Assembly: GCA_028023455.1 (NCBI GenBank)
Contig: JAQFVV010006203.1
Location: 10,512,876 to 10,576,875 of the forward strand
DNA: 64,000 bases
Source of the DNA: Epiperipatus broadwayi
Lineage: Eukaryota; Onychophora; Udeonychophora; Euonychophora; Peripatidae
Direction of reading: 5' to 3'
Below, one piece after another: positions 48,598-60,669 of the stretch; within the stretch, counting starts at the first letter, position 1, and each line of letters starts with the position of its first letter. Below the pieces are notes generated by a model. The model worked only from the letters and a program-made list of their open reading frames with translations, was not told where the DNA came from and ran no database searches. Made by a program: the position numbers and the translations under genes.

Positions 48598-49400
48598 CAT
48601 AGGTTGCCTTGACAACAGTTTGAAATTGCTGATTATTGTTGATATTGGAATTGTCTATGTATTGACTGTTTTTAATGATATATCCATAACTTTGACACTA
48701 TCCACTTCTGATAAATACAGTAACAATTATAACTAATCATTTACTAAACTAGAGATTGTCTCTAACACAGATATAAACTTATTTGAAGTAGATGGTATTA
48801 AAGTTGTGGGTGGAATGAATTTGACACTTGTTAATCAAAATGTAACAATCTACTATTGATAAATTCCCTTCATATAATAGTTACATATGAGATGGTGATC
48901 TGGGACAACTGATGAGTGCTGGTTCATGATGAAATGCATCTTGGGAATCATTTGTCTTTTATTATATCTTTATTTATGTGATTTTAAAATAATGTGTAGA
49001 AATGTGTTTACTTAATGTAATTATAAAGATATTACACATAGGAAAGAGAAATATGAAGAACTCCATGTGTATGTGTTTAATTTTAAAAAATCAGCTATAT
49101 TAATCTTTAACTAAGATTTAAAGTTTATATCTGTATTAGAGACTATCTCTAATTTAGTAAATGATTAGTAAAAATCATTACTATTTATCTGAAGTGAATG
49201 GTATCAAAGTTGTGAGTAGAGTAAAACTTGTAAATCAGAATGTGTAAAAAATATACATCATTAAGAGCCAGTCAACATTTAGACAATCCTAATATCAATA
49301 ACAATCAACAATTTCAAACTGTTGTCAAGGCAACCGCCTTTTAACAACAAAGATGGAATCCTACCTTTATTATTGGTCAAATACATTTGTATTGACACTA
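48598..49400. repeat. Family-beta hammerhead repeats bracketed by inverted R2 copies
   Basis: R2 in plus orientation (gttgccttgacaacagtttg at 48,603) and in minus orientation (atttcaaactgttgtcaagg, 49,311-49,330) flank a block of family-beta units. Inside, 48,690-48,778 is a minus-oriented terminus. 48,780-48,850 is the 3' end of one plus unit joined to the start of another plus unit at about 48,845. That unit carries the ribozyme-like site and runs to ~49,245. The head-to-tail junction (aatgtaacaatctactattg) is visible. Confidence 0.65.
48895..48951 (+). ncRNA. Hammerhead-ribozyme-like site (copy D, both core boxes intact)
   Basis: GTGAT (48,895-48,899) pairs with ATCAT (48,947-48,951). CAA pairs with TTG as inner stem I. 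CTGATGA is intact at 48,909-48,915 and GAAA at 48,931-48,934. Stem II (GTGCTG/CATGAT) has two mismatches out of six. Helix III is the self-complementary ATGCAT, followed by C, so the expected cleavage triplet is ATC before TTGG. This is the best-preserved core, though its weak stem II may reduce activity. Confidence 0.65.
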
Positions 49401-50039
49401 AAGATATACATATAAAAATGAAGACATAATTATGTAGATAGTAAAACAAATAAATAGTTAGATTAACAGATTAATAACATATTGAAAAATAGGTAGATGA
49501 AGATAGATACAAAAAGATATTTTAAAAAAAAAAAACGTATGTACTATCTACTTTATAAAACTCAAATATTGCTTATTCATCTTTTAATTAATTCTTTCAA
49601 CTATATTTATATAAGTGTTTGTTTCGTCTTTTCTGTTTGTGTTTTATTTTGCCTTCAATGAGGCTAAGAAAAAAACTTCGCTTATATATCTTCTTTGCAA
49701 ATTCAATTTGGTCATTTTTATTTGGATTTCAATTTAAAGTAAATAATGTTTGTTGTTATTGTCTTGAGGTAAGATTTCAAATTAAGAACATTGATTATTT
49801 AATATTTAGCTTTAAAAAAATATTTAACGAAAATAAATCAGAATTTTTAGATAGATAAAAATAAATGAATAAATCCTTATCTATCTTTTTTAAAAAAAAA
49901 TCTGATATAGATATCAGAAATGATAAAATTAAATGCTAGTACAGTATTATTAAACGAGTAAGATTAAGAGGAATTTTCCTCATACAATTAGAGCTATCTA
50001 TTGTAAAATTGAGGAAGTAGTACAATTAGGTGGCAATAC
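49401..50039. other. Non-coding AT-rich DNA
   Basis: No gene recognised. The frame at 49,619-49,858 is unassigned and probably accidental. Confidence 0.4.
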
Positions 50040-50600
50040 TTAATTTGCATTCAGTACATTGTTAAGTGTTATAGTGGCAAGGAATGGGATAGAAGAATAG
50101 ACGCATTAATAAAAAATAGGGAACTGAAGAGCTGAAGAATTAGTATATAGAGTAGAAAGAGCTTAAATAACAGAATATTGGGTGCAAGTTAATTTATGAT
50201 TATAGCCAGGCAAGTAGTTTACTGTTTAAAGCTCAAATAGAATCATTAGCAACAAGGGAATATATACATAAATGGAAAAATATGGGTCATTTAATCTGCA
50301 AGTTATATAAGGAAAGCATAGAAAATATTGAATGTAAATGTCTGAAAGCAGAAAGGGTACAAATAATGAAGTTGTGAGAAAATATAAACAAAGCAGAAAG
50401 TGTGTGGGTTTGGAAAAAGATAAGGGGGATTTAAATATAAAGGCCATAGAGTGGAGAAAGATAATGCTATGGAAATGAGATAGAGCAGGATAGAGAAGAA
50501 TATGGAAAAGACTTAGGGTGAGGAATAAAAGGGGGGGGAAGGTGGCTAATAGGTCTCTCTGGGCATAGTGGCTGAGAGATTCCTGACTCTGAGAAAAGAA
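50040..50600 (+). mobile_element. LINE 3'-end fragment (copy 1)
   Basis: It is colinear with 60,670-61,270 (gcaaggaatgg.atagaagaa, aacagaatattgggtgcaag, gcagaaagggtacaaataat, ataagggggattta.atataa). The translated region is the same LINE C-terminus as the second copy, but with more deletions: part of the Cys/His finger is missing. Confidence 0.65.
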
Positions 50601-52734
50601 AAGCCATAGTGCATCACATCATATCACTATCTTATGCACATATCAAACTAGTTTCTTACTAATGGCCATCATCTAGAACTATTTATTATTATATAACATG
50701 GACTGTTTTAATCATGTTAATCTGCACATATACTTTTTAATGTCATGAATTTATTTAACAAATCTAGTGAAATGTGTAATAGATAATCTTTATGATCTTC
50801 ATATTCATGCAGATAAATTATTACAAAGCTGCAATCTTTTTCAAAAAATTTCCAAAATTGCTTAAATAATCTAATGCACAACTGTAAAGATATTTTATAA
50901 GCTTTAATGCACTGTAAAAATGTGGTTTGGATTAAATAGGATGGATATACATTTGTACTGAATTGTGAAGTTTCTTCACTTACTCTGAGGTCATTTTAGG
51001 GCAGCTATAATAAATAAATAAAAAATGCCCATAGAACAATTATTTGCACATTTTGTTCTAAAATTCTATTGCATTTAGAACAAAAGAAGAATTATTTTGT
51101 GTGCAGCTATGATAATCACAGATTATTGTAGCAATATTTCTATAAATAAAGATGATATTTAAAAAGTTATTTCAATTATAGAATATTAGAGCGTCTTTGT
51201 TATAAATGTTGCATATAAATCACTATAATTTTGTTAAATTGCAAAATGATTAAATAGAAAGATTTAAAAGTAACAATACAGAATTATACATGTGTGGGAT
51301 GTCCATCTGCTATGCCTATGACCTACAATTGAATCTAATCCAAGTGAAAACTTGAAAATGCTTTGCAAGAGACTTGGGATTTTTCTTTGAGGTAACTGGC
51401 CCACTAGCTAACCATATATTATTGGAAAGTAAATAAGTATTCAGATATTTTTAGCAAGAAAACAAAACAAAGAGGAAAATCTAGTCAAACCTTACCACCA
51501 ATAATTGGCAAACATTGTGAATACCTCTTATTTATTGTTTCTTTATGTAATTTATTGTAGAGGTCTTTGCTCTTTAGAAAGCTATTTATCAAAATGGTTG
51601 TTTTACTTTATATTATGGAAATTATGTAATAATATGTAATAATTGGATTGATGAACTTCTAAGTACTAGCCAAATTAATGCAAAACTCTCTTACATCAAA
51701 GCAAATCACAATGCAGATGAAAAAATGAATCAATGTCCATTTGCCATCTGTGATTTTAAAAAGCAGATTAAACAATGATATATAATAAGTATCAAATCTC
51801 TGTTTTGTGAATATAAATTATAGCTAATTTGACTAAAGCTGCACAAACATTTATTTGGATTTGATGCTCATCCTATTACATATCATTGTTTAATTTATTA
51901 TGAATGACAGATGAAGTGGATTGAAATATATGTATATATTATGTTGACAGATTAACTGAAAGATGAGTAGATTAGAATGAATTGAATTTCAAGCTTAAAG
52001 TTATATAAAATAGAATTGAAAGTTGTTGTTATATGCATAATTGCATTATTTCCACTTTTAAATTTCAAAATTCATTGATAAATGCAAAAATCAGAAAATG
52101 TTTTAGAGATAAGAATTAAAGACACAAATAATCATTAATTACTCAAGATTCCGGTAGTCAGAACCAGAAATCTATTGTGGAAGAGTTTCTATAAAATAGA
52201 CTATCATCTACTGCTTTTTCAAAAGCACTTTAACTATCATAATGATCGAATCCATTTATCTTATTGCCTGCTATCCTCTTTTTCTTTAATCAACAATTAT
52301 TCTAAGTATTATATATTTTCATATGATCATGATGCTTCCTTTGATTACTAAGGCTTGCACTGGGTGGCACTACTGTATTGAAAGTTTGCTACTGCTAATA
52401 TTATATATCATTTGTCAATATGTACATTTTAAAAATAAATGAATTAGAGGATTTGTAATATGATCGAAATAGGGCTTTTTAATGTGATCATTTGTGCTAG
52501 TCATTTTTTATTTGTTTGATCAGTCTTTTTGCCATTCCAAAGTCTTTATCAATGCCACAGTTCATCATTAAGCTGTAAATTATATTGAAAATCATGAATA
52601 TAGATATGTTGATGACAATTTTAAATACATTTCAAAAATCAAATGAGAAATATTTTTTAATAGTTTTCTTCCAAAATTAAATTATAGATGTGCTTAATAA
52701 ACTCCACACAGCCAAACATTCTTTTTAAAACCTA
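50601..52734. other. Non-coding AT-rich DNA
   Basis: Nothing recognised on either strand beyond AT-rich sequence. Confidence 0.45.
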
Positions 52735-53000
52735 TAAATAAAGATATCGTGAAAGATAAGTGATCCCAAGATGTATTTCATGTTGAACCATAATCAGTTG
52801 GTTCAAGTTACAGTGTTTAATTTAAAAACAGATATATTAATTTTTAACTAAGGTTTAATGTTTATTTCTTGGCCAGAGATAATCTTTATTTTAATAAATG
52901 TTTAGTGATAAGCATTATTCTATTTTTCTAGAGTGGATTATGTCAAAGTTGTGCATGGAATTAAGTTTGACACTTGTAAATTAAAATGTAACAATTCAGT
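52735..53000. repeat. Family-beta hammerhead repeat, rearranged
   Basis: A minus-oriented ribozyme-bearing end (52,735-52,820) is joined directly to a plus-oriented tail (agatatattaatttttaact...gtttgacacttgtaaat, 52,830-52,985) as at 49,100-49,245. It is an inverted junction with the middle parts deleted. Confidence 0.6.
52759..52815 (-). ncRNA. Hammerhead-ribozyme-like site (copy E, degenerate)
   Basis: Minus strand: TGTAACTTGAACCAA, CTGATTA (core changed), a shortened stem II, intact GAAA, TACATC, then TTGGGATCAC. CCAA/TTGG inner stem I is kept. Stem II is lost, so it is inactive. Confidence 0.45.
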
Positions 53001-54839
53001 TATACTAAAGAGACAAATAATTAATTACCATTTGATTTATAAGTATCAAATAACTTTAATCGGTCGATTTGAGCTGAGGTTTTAAATAGATTTCAAAAGA
53101 GCTGATATGTACATATGAATATTATCTTACTAATAGTACTTTTCAATTAAGGCAATGTATTAAATAATTGAATTCAAATTTTGTTGATTCTAGGCTTTAT
53201 TAGTTTAAATATAAACACTTTTTAAAAATTAGTCCCTAGATTAAGTCATTATCGATCAAATACTGATTGATATGAGCATTGTTAAATGTATTGCGTATAT
53301 GTCATTGTGATTATATATTGTAATATAAAAACATTTTAATCAAAAAAGAAGCTATTTAAAGGGTAGTCAACTTATGTGATTAATTCACTTAAATCTAATA
53401 TGATTTTTACAAAGACAAAAATATTATGCATTCAATATATTAAGTCGCTCATTTTATGCAACGCAGGAAATCATTTATTTAATTTATATGTTAATATTTT
53501 TAAGTTTCATTGAAATGGACAGCAATTGGCTTGTACAGTTTCTGTGGAAAATTAATTTTAAAGTATTTTGCAATTATTTGAGAGAAATAAGCAAATGGAA
53601 TGCAGTAATGAACTCCTTTTTATTTAATTATTATATTCTTTGCATTTAAAAAAATATGTGTTCATCATTATATATTAAAATGTGTAAATTGTCTTGAGGA
53701 TAAAAATAGTAATCCAGTGTCATGATAAAAAGTGATGAAATTAAATAAAACATTATGTAATTAATATTTAAATAATTTGCAAATAATTATTATGATGACA
53801 TGTAAATTATATATAATGAGGTTGTTTAAATTATTTAGAGTTTAAAATTGCCATAGGTCTAATATAGAAAAGAAACGTGGGTTTTTATTGATTAATTGTA
53901 AACTTGTAGCAATTTTTTGTATATGTGTGCATGTATATATATATCATTGCATGTGTGTGTGCGTTTATATGCCTCTTTCTGCATACAAAATATAAAGAGT
54001 CGAGTTGTCAAAACCTATGTCAATTTTCATTGATTTTTTTAAACAATTTATTTCTTATATGCATATTTTTGTTTGAAAATATAGATTTGTAAAGAGATAA
54101 ATAAAAATATTTGTTTTACTTATATTATTTTCTTATCATATATTATCTATCCTAAAATAGATGGTAAAATAAATTTTTAGCTATAGCATAAATGTATTAT
54201 GATTCTTTTACATACCGAATTCTAAACCTGTAGGATGCGATGCACAAGGAAATCACAAATTTCTGTGGATCGCTTTAGTTGTTCTTAGTTGCAATATTTT
54301 TTTTTTTTTACAGGAAATTTCTTTATAAAATTTTTAAGTCATTTATTTCAACATTCAACTAATGATTATAACATTGATTTTTGTTAAATGAATGAAAATA
54401 ATTTAAGGTGCACGCAATATACTTAAAAATATTAAAAGCTTACTATGCTCACATATATATTAAATATTTTATATTATTTTAATTATTTGCTATGGCGAGC
54501 TTTTAATATTTTCTGAAAATTCAACTACAATAGATCTTGTTTTATCCTCTAAAAATGAAATATACAAATGTGGTGGTGGTGATGGAGGGGTGTCACATAT
54601 TACTTAACTAGTATAAAAGATAGTTTATATTTAAAAAGATTAGGAAACACTGTTTTATTCATCATTAAGATGTTTTCCTTTTCTTTTTTTTCTTTCCTAC
54701 TCATTTCAAATTTTTTCTCCCCCACAATTCCATACTTATATAAAGGAGATTTCTATAATATCTAATTCAAATTTTCAGAGAAGTTTTAGATTTTTAAATT
54801 AGCTTAAGATTTTAAAGCATAATAGGATATTTTCACCAG
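53001..54839. other. Non-coding AT-rich DNA
   Basis: No gene recognised. (TA)n/(TG)n run near 53,930-53,965. Confidence 0.45.
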
Positions 54840-55400
54840 CTGAAAACTTAGTCAACCCAATAATGATAGGTAAATTATTATTGATCTTTTTTAGCTGGAG
54901 AGTAAAAAAGTCTCAGCTAATTTGGAAAGAAGAATATCAAGTATAATAGCATTATGATGCATACATTACCATGTATAGTGCTGAGATCATACTTTGAGAT
55001 TTAAAAAACAAAGCTGAATAGTTTATGACTAGGACTCTGTTGCTAGAATGTTAAAAAAGGTTGAGAACCGGAAGTGACAGTGTTAAGCTGTAATTCATGG
55101 TTTTGAACTTCACAAACGGCCACTCTACCATTGCAAAAACTATGTAAGGCATCTTGAAATTAATAAGGAAGGACAAAAGCAAAATATATGGATGATTGAA
55201 AGAATTAAAAGATTGAAATGATGATAGTAGATGGACAACTGAAGTCCTATGATAGATTTCAGAAGATTGTGAGAAATTTAGAAAACAATTACATGTGAGA
55301 TGAATGAATGATATATGAAGGTTTGCTGGAGTGATATGGAGAAAATAAGCTATGGATCATGAATACTGGTTAAACTGGAGAATTCCATCCGCTGTGAAAT
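54840..55400 (+). mobile_element. RTE-type LINE, decayed 3' fragment
   Basis: The plus frames contain TMYSAEIIL (the TYGAETW block of RTE/BovB-like RTs) near 54,970, DDSRWTTEVL near 55,220, and HVR.MNDI.RFAGVIWRK (the WxDDIKKxAG block) near 55,290-55,340. Stops interrupt almost every block. It is an old copy of the family at 36-39 kb or a close relative. Confidence 0.65.
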
Positions 55401-56784
55401 AATAGAACTAGAAATGATCTACTTAAGGTTAGCAGTAATAAATACTATTTTTTTACTAATGAAAATAAAAAAAATAAAAAAACTGAGCTAAATGCACCTG
55501 AAATGAAAACTAACATAAAGACAGGAAGATAAAATTGTTGTGTAAATATATATTTTTTTTCGAATTTTAAAATGATTTCATACTTTTTGTACGTAGAAAA
55601 TTTGAAAAGCGACTTATAAAGATTCAAACTTTAAATATAACTATCACGATCTTCAAACCACTTTACTTAAAATCCTAAATTTACACCTGAGCTATTTTAT
55701 TTTTAACAATTATTCAGGTGTATACTATTTACATAAATATGGAAAGGGCGTAATTTTTTTATACATTTTTCTTCTAAAGTTTTTTTTAACTTAGAAATTA
55801 TTTTAAATGACGTTTTAAGTGATGGATGATAGAAACTCATTTATCGTGAATTTTATATAAAAAATTATTTCGTGAGACTGCAAAAAAATATTGATATTTA
55901 CAATGTGAATGTCAGTAAATTTGGAGGTTAGTTGGTCACAAACCAAGACCTAAAGGTTAAAAATAAATAGTTCAGATTTCAACATTTAGCTTAATAGTAA
56001 TATTTGTGTTAAGGTTAACGCTAATATCGTAATTAAAGAATTATTGAAATTTTAAAAAATTCTAAATCTATTTCAACTGTAACTCAATTATTTGAACTTA
56101 ATTGGAGCAGGATAAATCCAATCGAATAATAAAATAAACCAGATGACTAATTTATTATTGTTTAATTTTTAAACATAATATTTATAGAATTTAACATATT
56201 TTTTATTTTACTTATTTTTATCAAGCGTTTATAGAATGAAATGATTTTCTCTAATCATTTTATCTTGAAAAAAATTTCACATCTTTGAAATTATTTATAA
56301 GCCAGCTATCTGAAAAATGATTCTGCTTGAAAAAAAAAAATCTTAATTATTTGAAACTAATAATTTGATACTTTGAGACACTTGGGGTTTTAAACCCAAC
56401 TATATTGACTTATATATTTACACCTGTTAGTTAATTACTGTATAGTTTAACAACTTGTTGTACATTAATTTCAATGCACTTTTGAGACTTTTAGCAAAAA
56501 ATATGTTATATGTCATTTTTAGCACATGATGTTTCTAGCATCTAACAGCTAAGATTTTCACATATTATCTTCATATTAAAAACTATGTAAAATTAAAATA
56601 AGTGACTACTTTAGCAAATATGGATATCAGACATAGAGAATTTTGACATCTTTAACTGTTTCTAAGTTGGTAATGGGTATTTAAATATGAGAAAAGTTTC
56701 GCGTCATAATAGTATCACATTTGATGCTATGCATAGGTTTGGATCTAAAAACTTGAAAATTTTTTCGTATACTAAATAGGGTTA
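55401..56784. other. Non-coding AT-rich DNA
   Basis: No gene recognised. Several CpG-containing stretches (55,560-55,620, 55,740-55,870) look unlike transposon DNA but are unassigned. Confidence 0.4.
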
Positions 56785-57155
56785 TAGATATATTAAACAA
56801 TCTCCATTCTTTCCCATTCTTTTTAAATTCATATAAATCCATCCATTGGCTCAGGTCACTATCTTCCATACATATGTCTATTATATGAAGAGTATTTATC
56901 TATAGTAAATTGTTACATTTTTAGTTACCATTGTCAAACTCACTCCATTCATAACTTTGACACCATCCACCTCAGATAAATACAATAATGTTTGTTACTA
57001 ATCATTTTCTAAACTAGAGATTATCTCTAATACAGATATAAATTTTAAACCTCAGTTAAAGATTAATATATCTGATTTTTTAATTTTAAACAAACAATCT
57101 CCATACTTCCCAATTCTTTTTAAATTCATATAAATAAAGATACAATAAAAGACAA

Positions 57156-57212
57156 ATGACCTCCAAGATGCATTTCGTGCTGGACTAGCACTTATCAGTT
57201 GGCCCAAGTCAC
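57156..57212 (-). ncRNA. Hammerhead-ribozyme-like site (copy F)
   Basis: Minus strand: GTGAC pairs with GTCAT as outer stem I. CCAA pairs with TTGG as inner stem I. The core is CTGATAA (one change). Stem II GTGCT/AGCAC is perfect. GAAA is intact, and helix III is the self-complementary ATGCAT. Relative to copy D, a U-A pair in stem I is replaced by C-G, so pairing is kept by compensating changes. Only the single core change argues against activity. Confidence 0.65.
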
Positions 57213-57285
57213 TATCTCCCATATATATCTCTATTATATGAAGAGTATTTATCTATTGTAAATTGTTATATTTTATTTATCATCA

Positions 57286-57326
57286 CTGATGAGTGCTGGT
57301 TCAGCATGAAATGCATCCTGGGGGTC
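57286..57326 (+). ncRNA. Hammerhead-ribozyme-like site (copy G, lacks stem I 5' strand)
   Basis: CTGATGA (57,286-57,292), a perfect 6-bp stem II GTGCTG/CAGCAT with loop GTT, GAAA (57,308-57,311), ATGCAT and the 3' stem I strand (CTGGGGGTCAT) are present. The 5' stem I strand is replaced by attttatttatcatca. Core intact, fold incomplete. Confidence 0.6.
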
Positions 57327-57620
57327 ATTTGTCTTTTATTGTATCTTTATTTACATGAATTTTTAAAAAATGGAGAAGTATGGAGGTTGTTTAATATATC
57401 TAGATATTACACATGGGAAAGAGAAAGGTGAATAAGTCCATGTATGTGTATGTTTAAAATTAAAAAATCAGATATATTAATCTTTAACTGAGATTTAAAG
57501 TTTATATTTGTGCTAAAGATAATCTCTAGTTTAGAAAATGATTAGTAACAATCATTATTGTATTTATCTGACCTGGATGGAGTCAAAGTTGTGAGTGGTG
57601 TGAGTTTGACAATGGTTTAA

Positions 57621-58899
57621 TATTTTTCTTTATAATGAATATCTCATAACTAATTTAGTTAGCGCCAAAAACAGTTGGTAAATGGGTGCCTAGCCATTCT
57701 TAGGGCAGATATGAAACAAAAATGGAAAATCATTAAAACTTTCACAACTCTGAATTTGGAACGCATGGTGAATAATATCTTATCCGTCATTGTTTTTTAA
57801 GGGATAATAAAAATGACTTTGCTGCAGAGTGGATTGTTTAAATTTTGTTCTACCGTTTTCTCAAGTATATATACGTTCAACATCATTTGAATTCTATTTA
57901 TTATAGATGTTTAATTTTCTGGAGTTTAAATTTTGGTGTATAAAGATTTATTGTACTCGATATATTTTTTTCTAATTTCAATCAGAAATTTATCAAAAAT
58001 TAGGGAATAATTGGCATAATTTAATATATATTTATGTTTGTTAAATCACGATCATTTGTCTCAATTGTATTTACAATTAATAGATCAGACATATATTAAA
58101 TATTTACCAATCAAGCTATAACATAAATGTTTAAATTCAATTTGCTAAACATTTATTAGATAAATGTAAACGCATATAAACATACACAGACTTTCATGCA
58201 CATCCACATACATTAAATTCATGCTATGTAAAGAGGAATAAATCGGGAAGTAAATTATATTCTGAAGGCCAACGACAAGTTAACTTACTAATTTCCCATT
58301 GAATTTTCAACAATAGCTTTTCAACAAAGAAAGAAATTAAATTTTAATTACTTGTTAGCAGAATGCAAAGATACAACAGGAAATTCCTGAAGCGATTTTT
58401 ATTTCTGTTAATTACTATGGCAGCATCTTCTGTTAGGGTGTGTTAGCATATATATGAAACCGTCAAAATCTTTCACAGTTGTATTCACGTCTTTTCACTA
58501 CAGTGCTATCTATTATAAGCATCAGAGAGCGATGGATTTCAAATACTATTACCAAATAGATTCCCAGAATTGTTTCTAGGTATTAATTAATCTTACTCAG
58601 TACAAAGTAGTATTTTGCACAAAGGCTGTTTAGTAGTCATTTTTATGCTATAAAGGAAATATTTGGATTTTTCAGAATATGCAAAATTTTGAATCCAAAA
58701 ATATTTATTTATATAGCTATATAAGCCTGATTCAAGTAACTATCTATATATTTTAGAACACTTAATTATAAACTGTCAACATCAATGAGCTGCATAGGAT
58801 CCAATCTTACTGAAGATTAATAATTGAAGACTATCCAGTAATGTGGATGAAGCACTAACTATCAGTTTCTAATGATCAGTCAAACTTGCAACAGATGGC
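57621..58899. other. Non-coding DNA with one small possible coding start
   Basis: Mostly unassigned. At 58,363-58,437 a 24-codon frame (MQRYNRKFLKRFLFLLITMA, then ASSVRVC-stop) has a basic N-terminus and a hydrophobic run like a signal anchor, with gggtgtgt as a possible splice donor before the stop. It could be a first exon, but nothing else supports this. Confidence 0.25.
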
Positions 58900-60085
58900 T
58901 TTAGAGTAATAGAATGAATTGTTGCTCCCAAAGCAAATGTTGAAAATAGGAAAGGCCAATGGTGTGATAATTTGTTTGGTGATATTCCCGATAATGGAAG
59001 AATGCATTTGTGATATTTATATCTTAAAAAGGGGGAGAGAAGAGGGGGTTAGAAATTAAACCGTTTTCCATCAATTCCATATAAAAAATTGACTAGATTA
59101 ACCAAAAGAACAAGCTGAATTTAATAATTGTTATAGATAAAATATTGAAAATGAATTTAAAACCATTTTGCAATTGATTTATAGATTGTTATAAACATAT
59201 CTACTTTAGAATATTTGAAGAATAAATAGATTATATAGTTATATTAAAATGGTTAATGTTAGTGACTCTTTTGTTTGTACAATTTTAAGTATTTTACGGA
59301 TTAAAATGGGAAGCAAAGAAAATTAAAATAAATTGATCTTAGTCATTTAGATTTTGCAAATGGCATAGCTATTTTCACAACTAATGCTTCCATATTGTAA
59401 AAAAATGTTATAGCTGTCTGATAAAAATAATAAAATGGGACTAACGTTGAACATTGAAAGATTGAAGTAGCATTTGATTGGTTTTTAAAAGAAAATAAGG
59501 ATTGATACTAATGAAATAGAGTTTAAATAACTATAAATGGCTTATTTAATTAATACCACATATAAAAAGATAATGAATTAATTAAATTAATCGTAGAATT
59601 AACCTGGATGAAGTTTTATTTTTGATAGAAATAGGTCAATCCTAAAAAAAAAAAATAGATATTGTTGAAAAGTAAAGATTTTTAATAAATGCATTCTGTC
59701 TATGCTTATCTATAAGTTTGAGCTTTTGATATGTAAATAGAAAAACAGTACAAAGACTTCAGGCTAAACAATAAAATACTGAGATGAAAGATGGGATTAA
59801 TAAAAAGAAATCAAATTTGAAAAGATGCATCAGTGGGAAAAAACAACAAATAGCACTAAAATTATAGGAAAAAATTAAAAGAATTAAATGGAACTTGAAC
59901 AGATATAGTTATTTTTAAATGGCAGTAAATGAATAACTAAAGTCCTAAACTGAATAGCAAGAGATTTGTAAAAAAAAAAAAAGAAAAGATCTACAAAGAA
60001 ACCACATGTGAAGAACAGATGTAATAAAGTGTTAATTTTCTGAACTGATATGGAAAAACAGTAAATTAGAAAAACTGAAATAAGT
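58900..60085 (+). mobile_element. RTE-type LINE, decayed RT region to 3' end
   Basis: Colinear remnants of the RTE reverse transcriptase lie on the plus strand. They are MLKIGKANGV (GKAPG block, ~58,940), DIPDNGRMHL..LYLKKGER, KPFSINSI.KI near 59,060-59,090, DLSHLDFANGIAIFTTNA (the HLxFADD block with ADD decayed to ANG) near 59,330-59,385, and KMGLTLNIERL near 59,430. The C-terminal RSTKKPHV and DVIKC block lies at 59,980-60,030. Every segment is in a different frame. This is an old copy. Confidence 0.65.
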
Positions 60086-60669
60086 TTATGGCCTTTCATT
60101 TTTACATTGGATTGATAATTGTTAGAAATGTTGCTGAGAATGATTACTGCTATATTAATATAAAAATTATCTAACAATTTTATTTATAAAAAAACAACAA
60201 CATGTAAGTTCTACAGAATAGTGAAGTTACTTTCGCTGTTATGCATATATTTCATGTGTATTCTGAAAACAATGATCATGTGTGCACTTACTTGATCAAA
60301 AACTACAATTAGTTTTGCATTTTTTTTGATCCATTTAAAATATTATCTTTACATATAATATTATAAAATAACCACTAAAGGGCACTAACATTTTATCTGA
60401 GAAATACAGGAAGACATGCACTAGATGCAGATGTGTGGATGGCAAAGGAGGCAAATCAAGGAAAAATGGGATCGTCAAGTTTTTATAAGAGAAATTCAAA
60501 AAGCAAAATGAAAATGTTCAGTAGATTTACAATTTATGAATAACAAGACAAGACCCAAAATAGTATTTAATTGAGTTATGAGTAAAGGACAGCCAACAAA
60601 ATGGATGAGAGAGATAGTACACTATATAGAAGATTTAGATAAAAACACTGTCAGTATAATTATACAAAA
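60086..60669. other. AT-rich DNA, possibly more upstream LINE sequence
   Basis: From ~60,400 the plus strand (gaaatacaggaagacatgca...gggatcgtcaagtttttata) may be upstream parts of the LINE ending at 61,270, but no motif is clear. Confidence 0.35.

Larger units (their letters stand above)
56785..57620. repeat. Three joined family-beta hammerhead repeat units
   Basis: Unit 1 (minus, about 56,785-56,925) lacks the ribozyme core. Unit 2 (minus, about 56,930-57,260) follows head-to-tail. Unit 3 (plus, about 57,280-57,615) is inverted to unit 2. Shared blocks include tattatatgaagagtatttatc, aaactagagattatctct and ttaaagattaatatatctga. Unit 3 retains ~58 bases (about 57,395-57,455) lost from unit 2. 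Unit length would be close to 390 bp. Confidence 0.7.
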
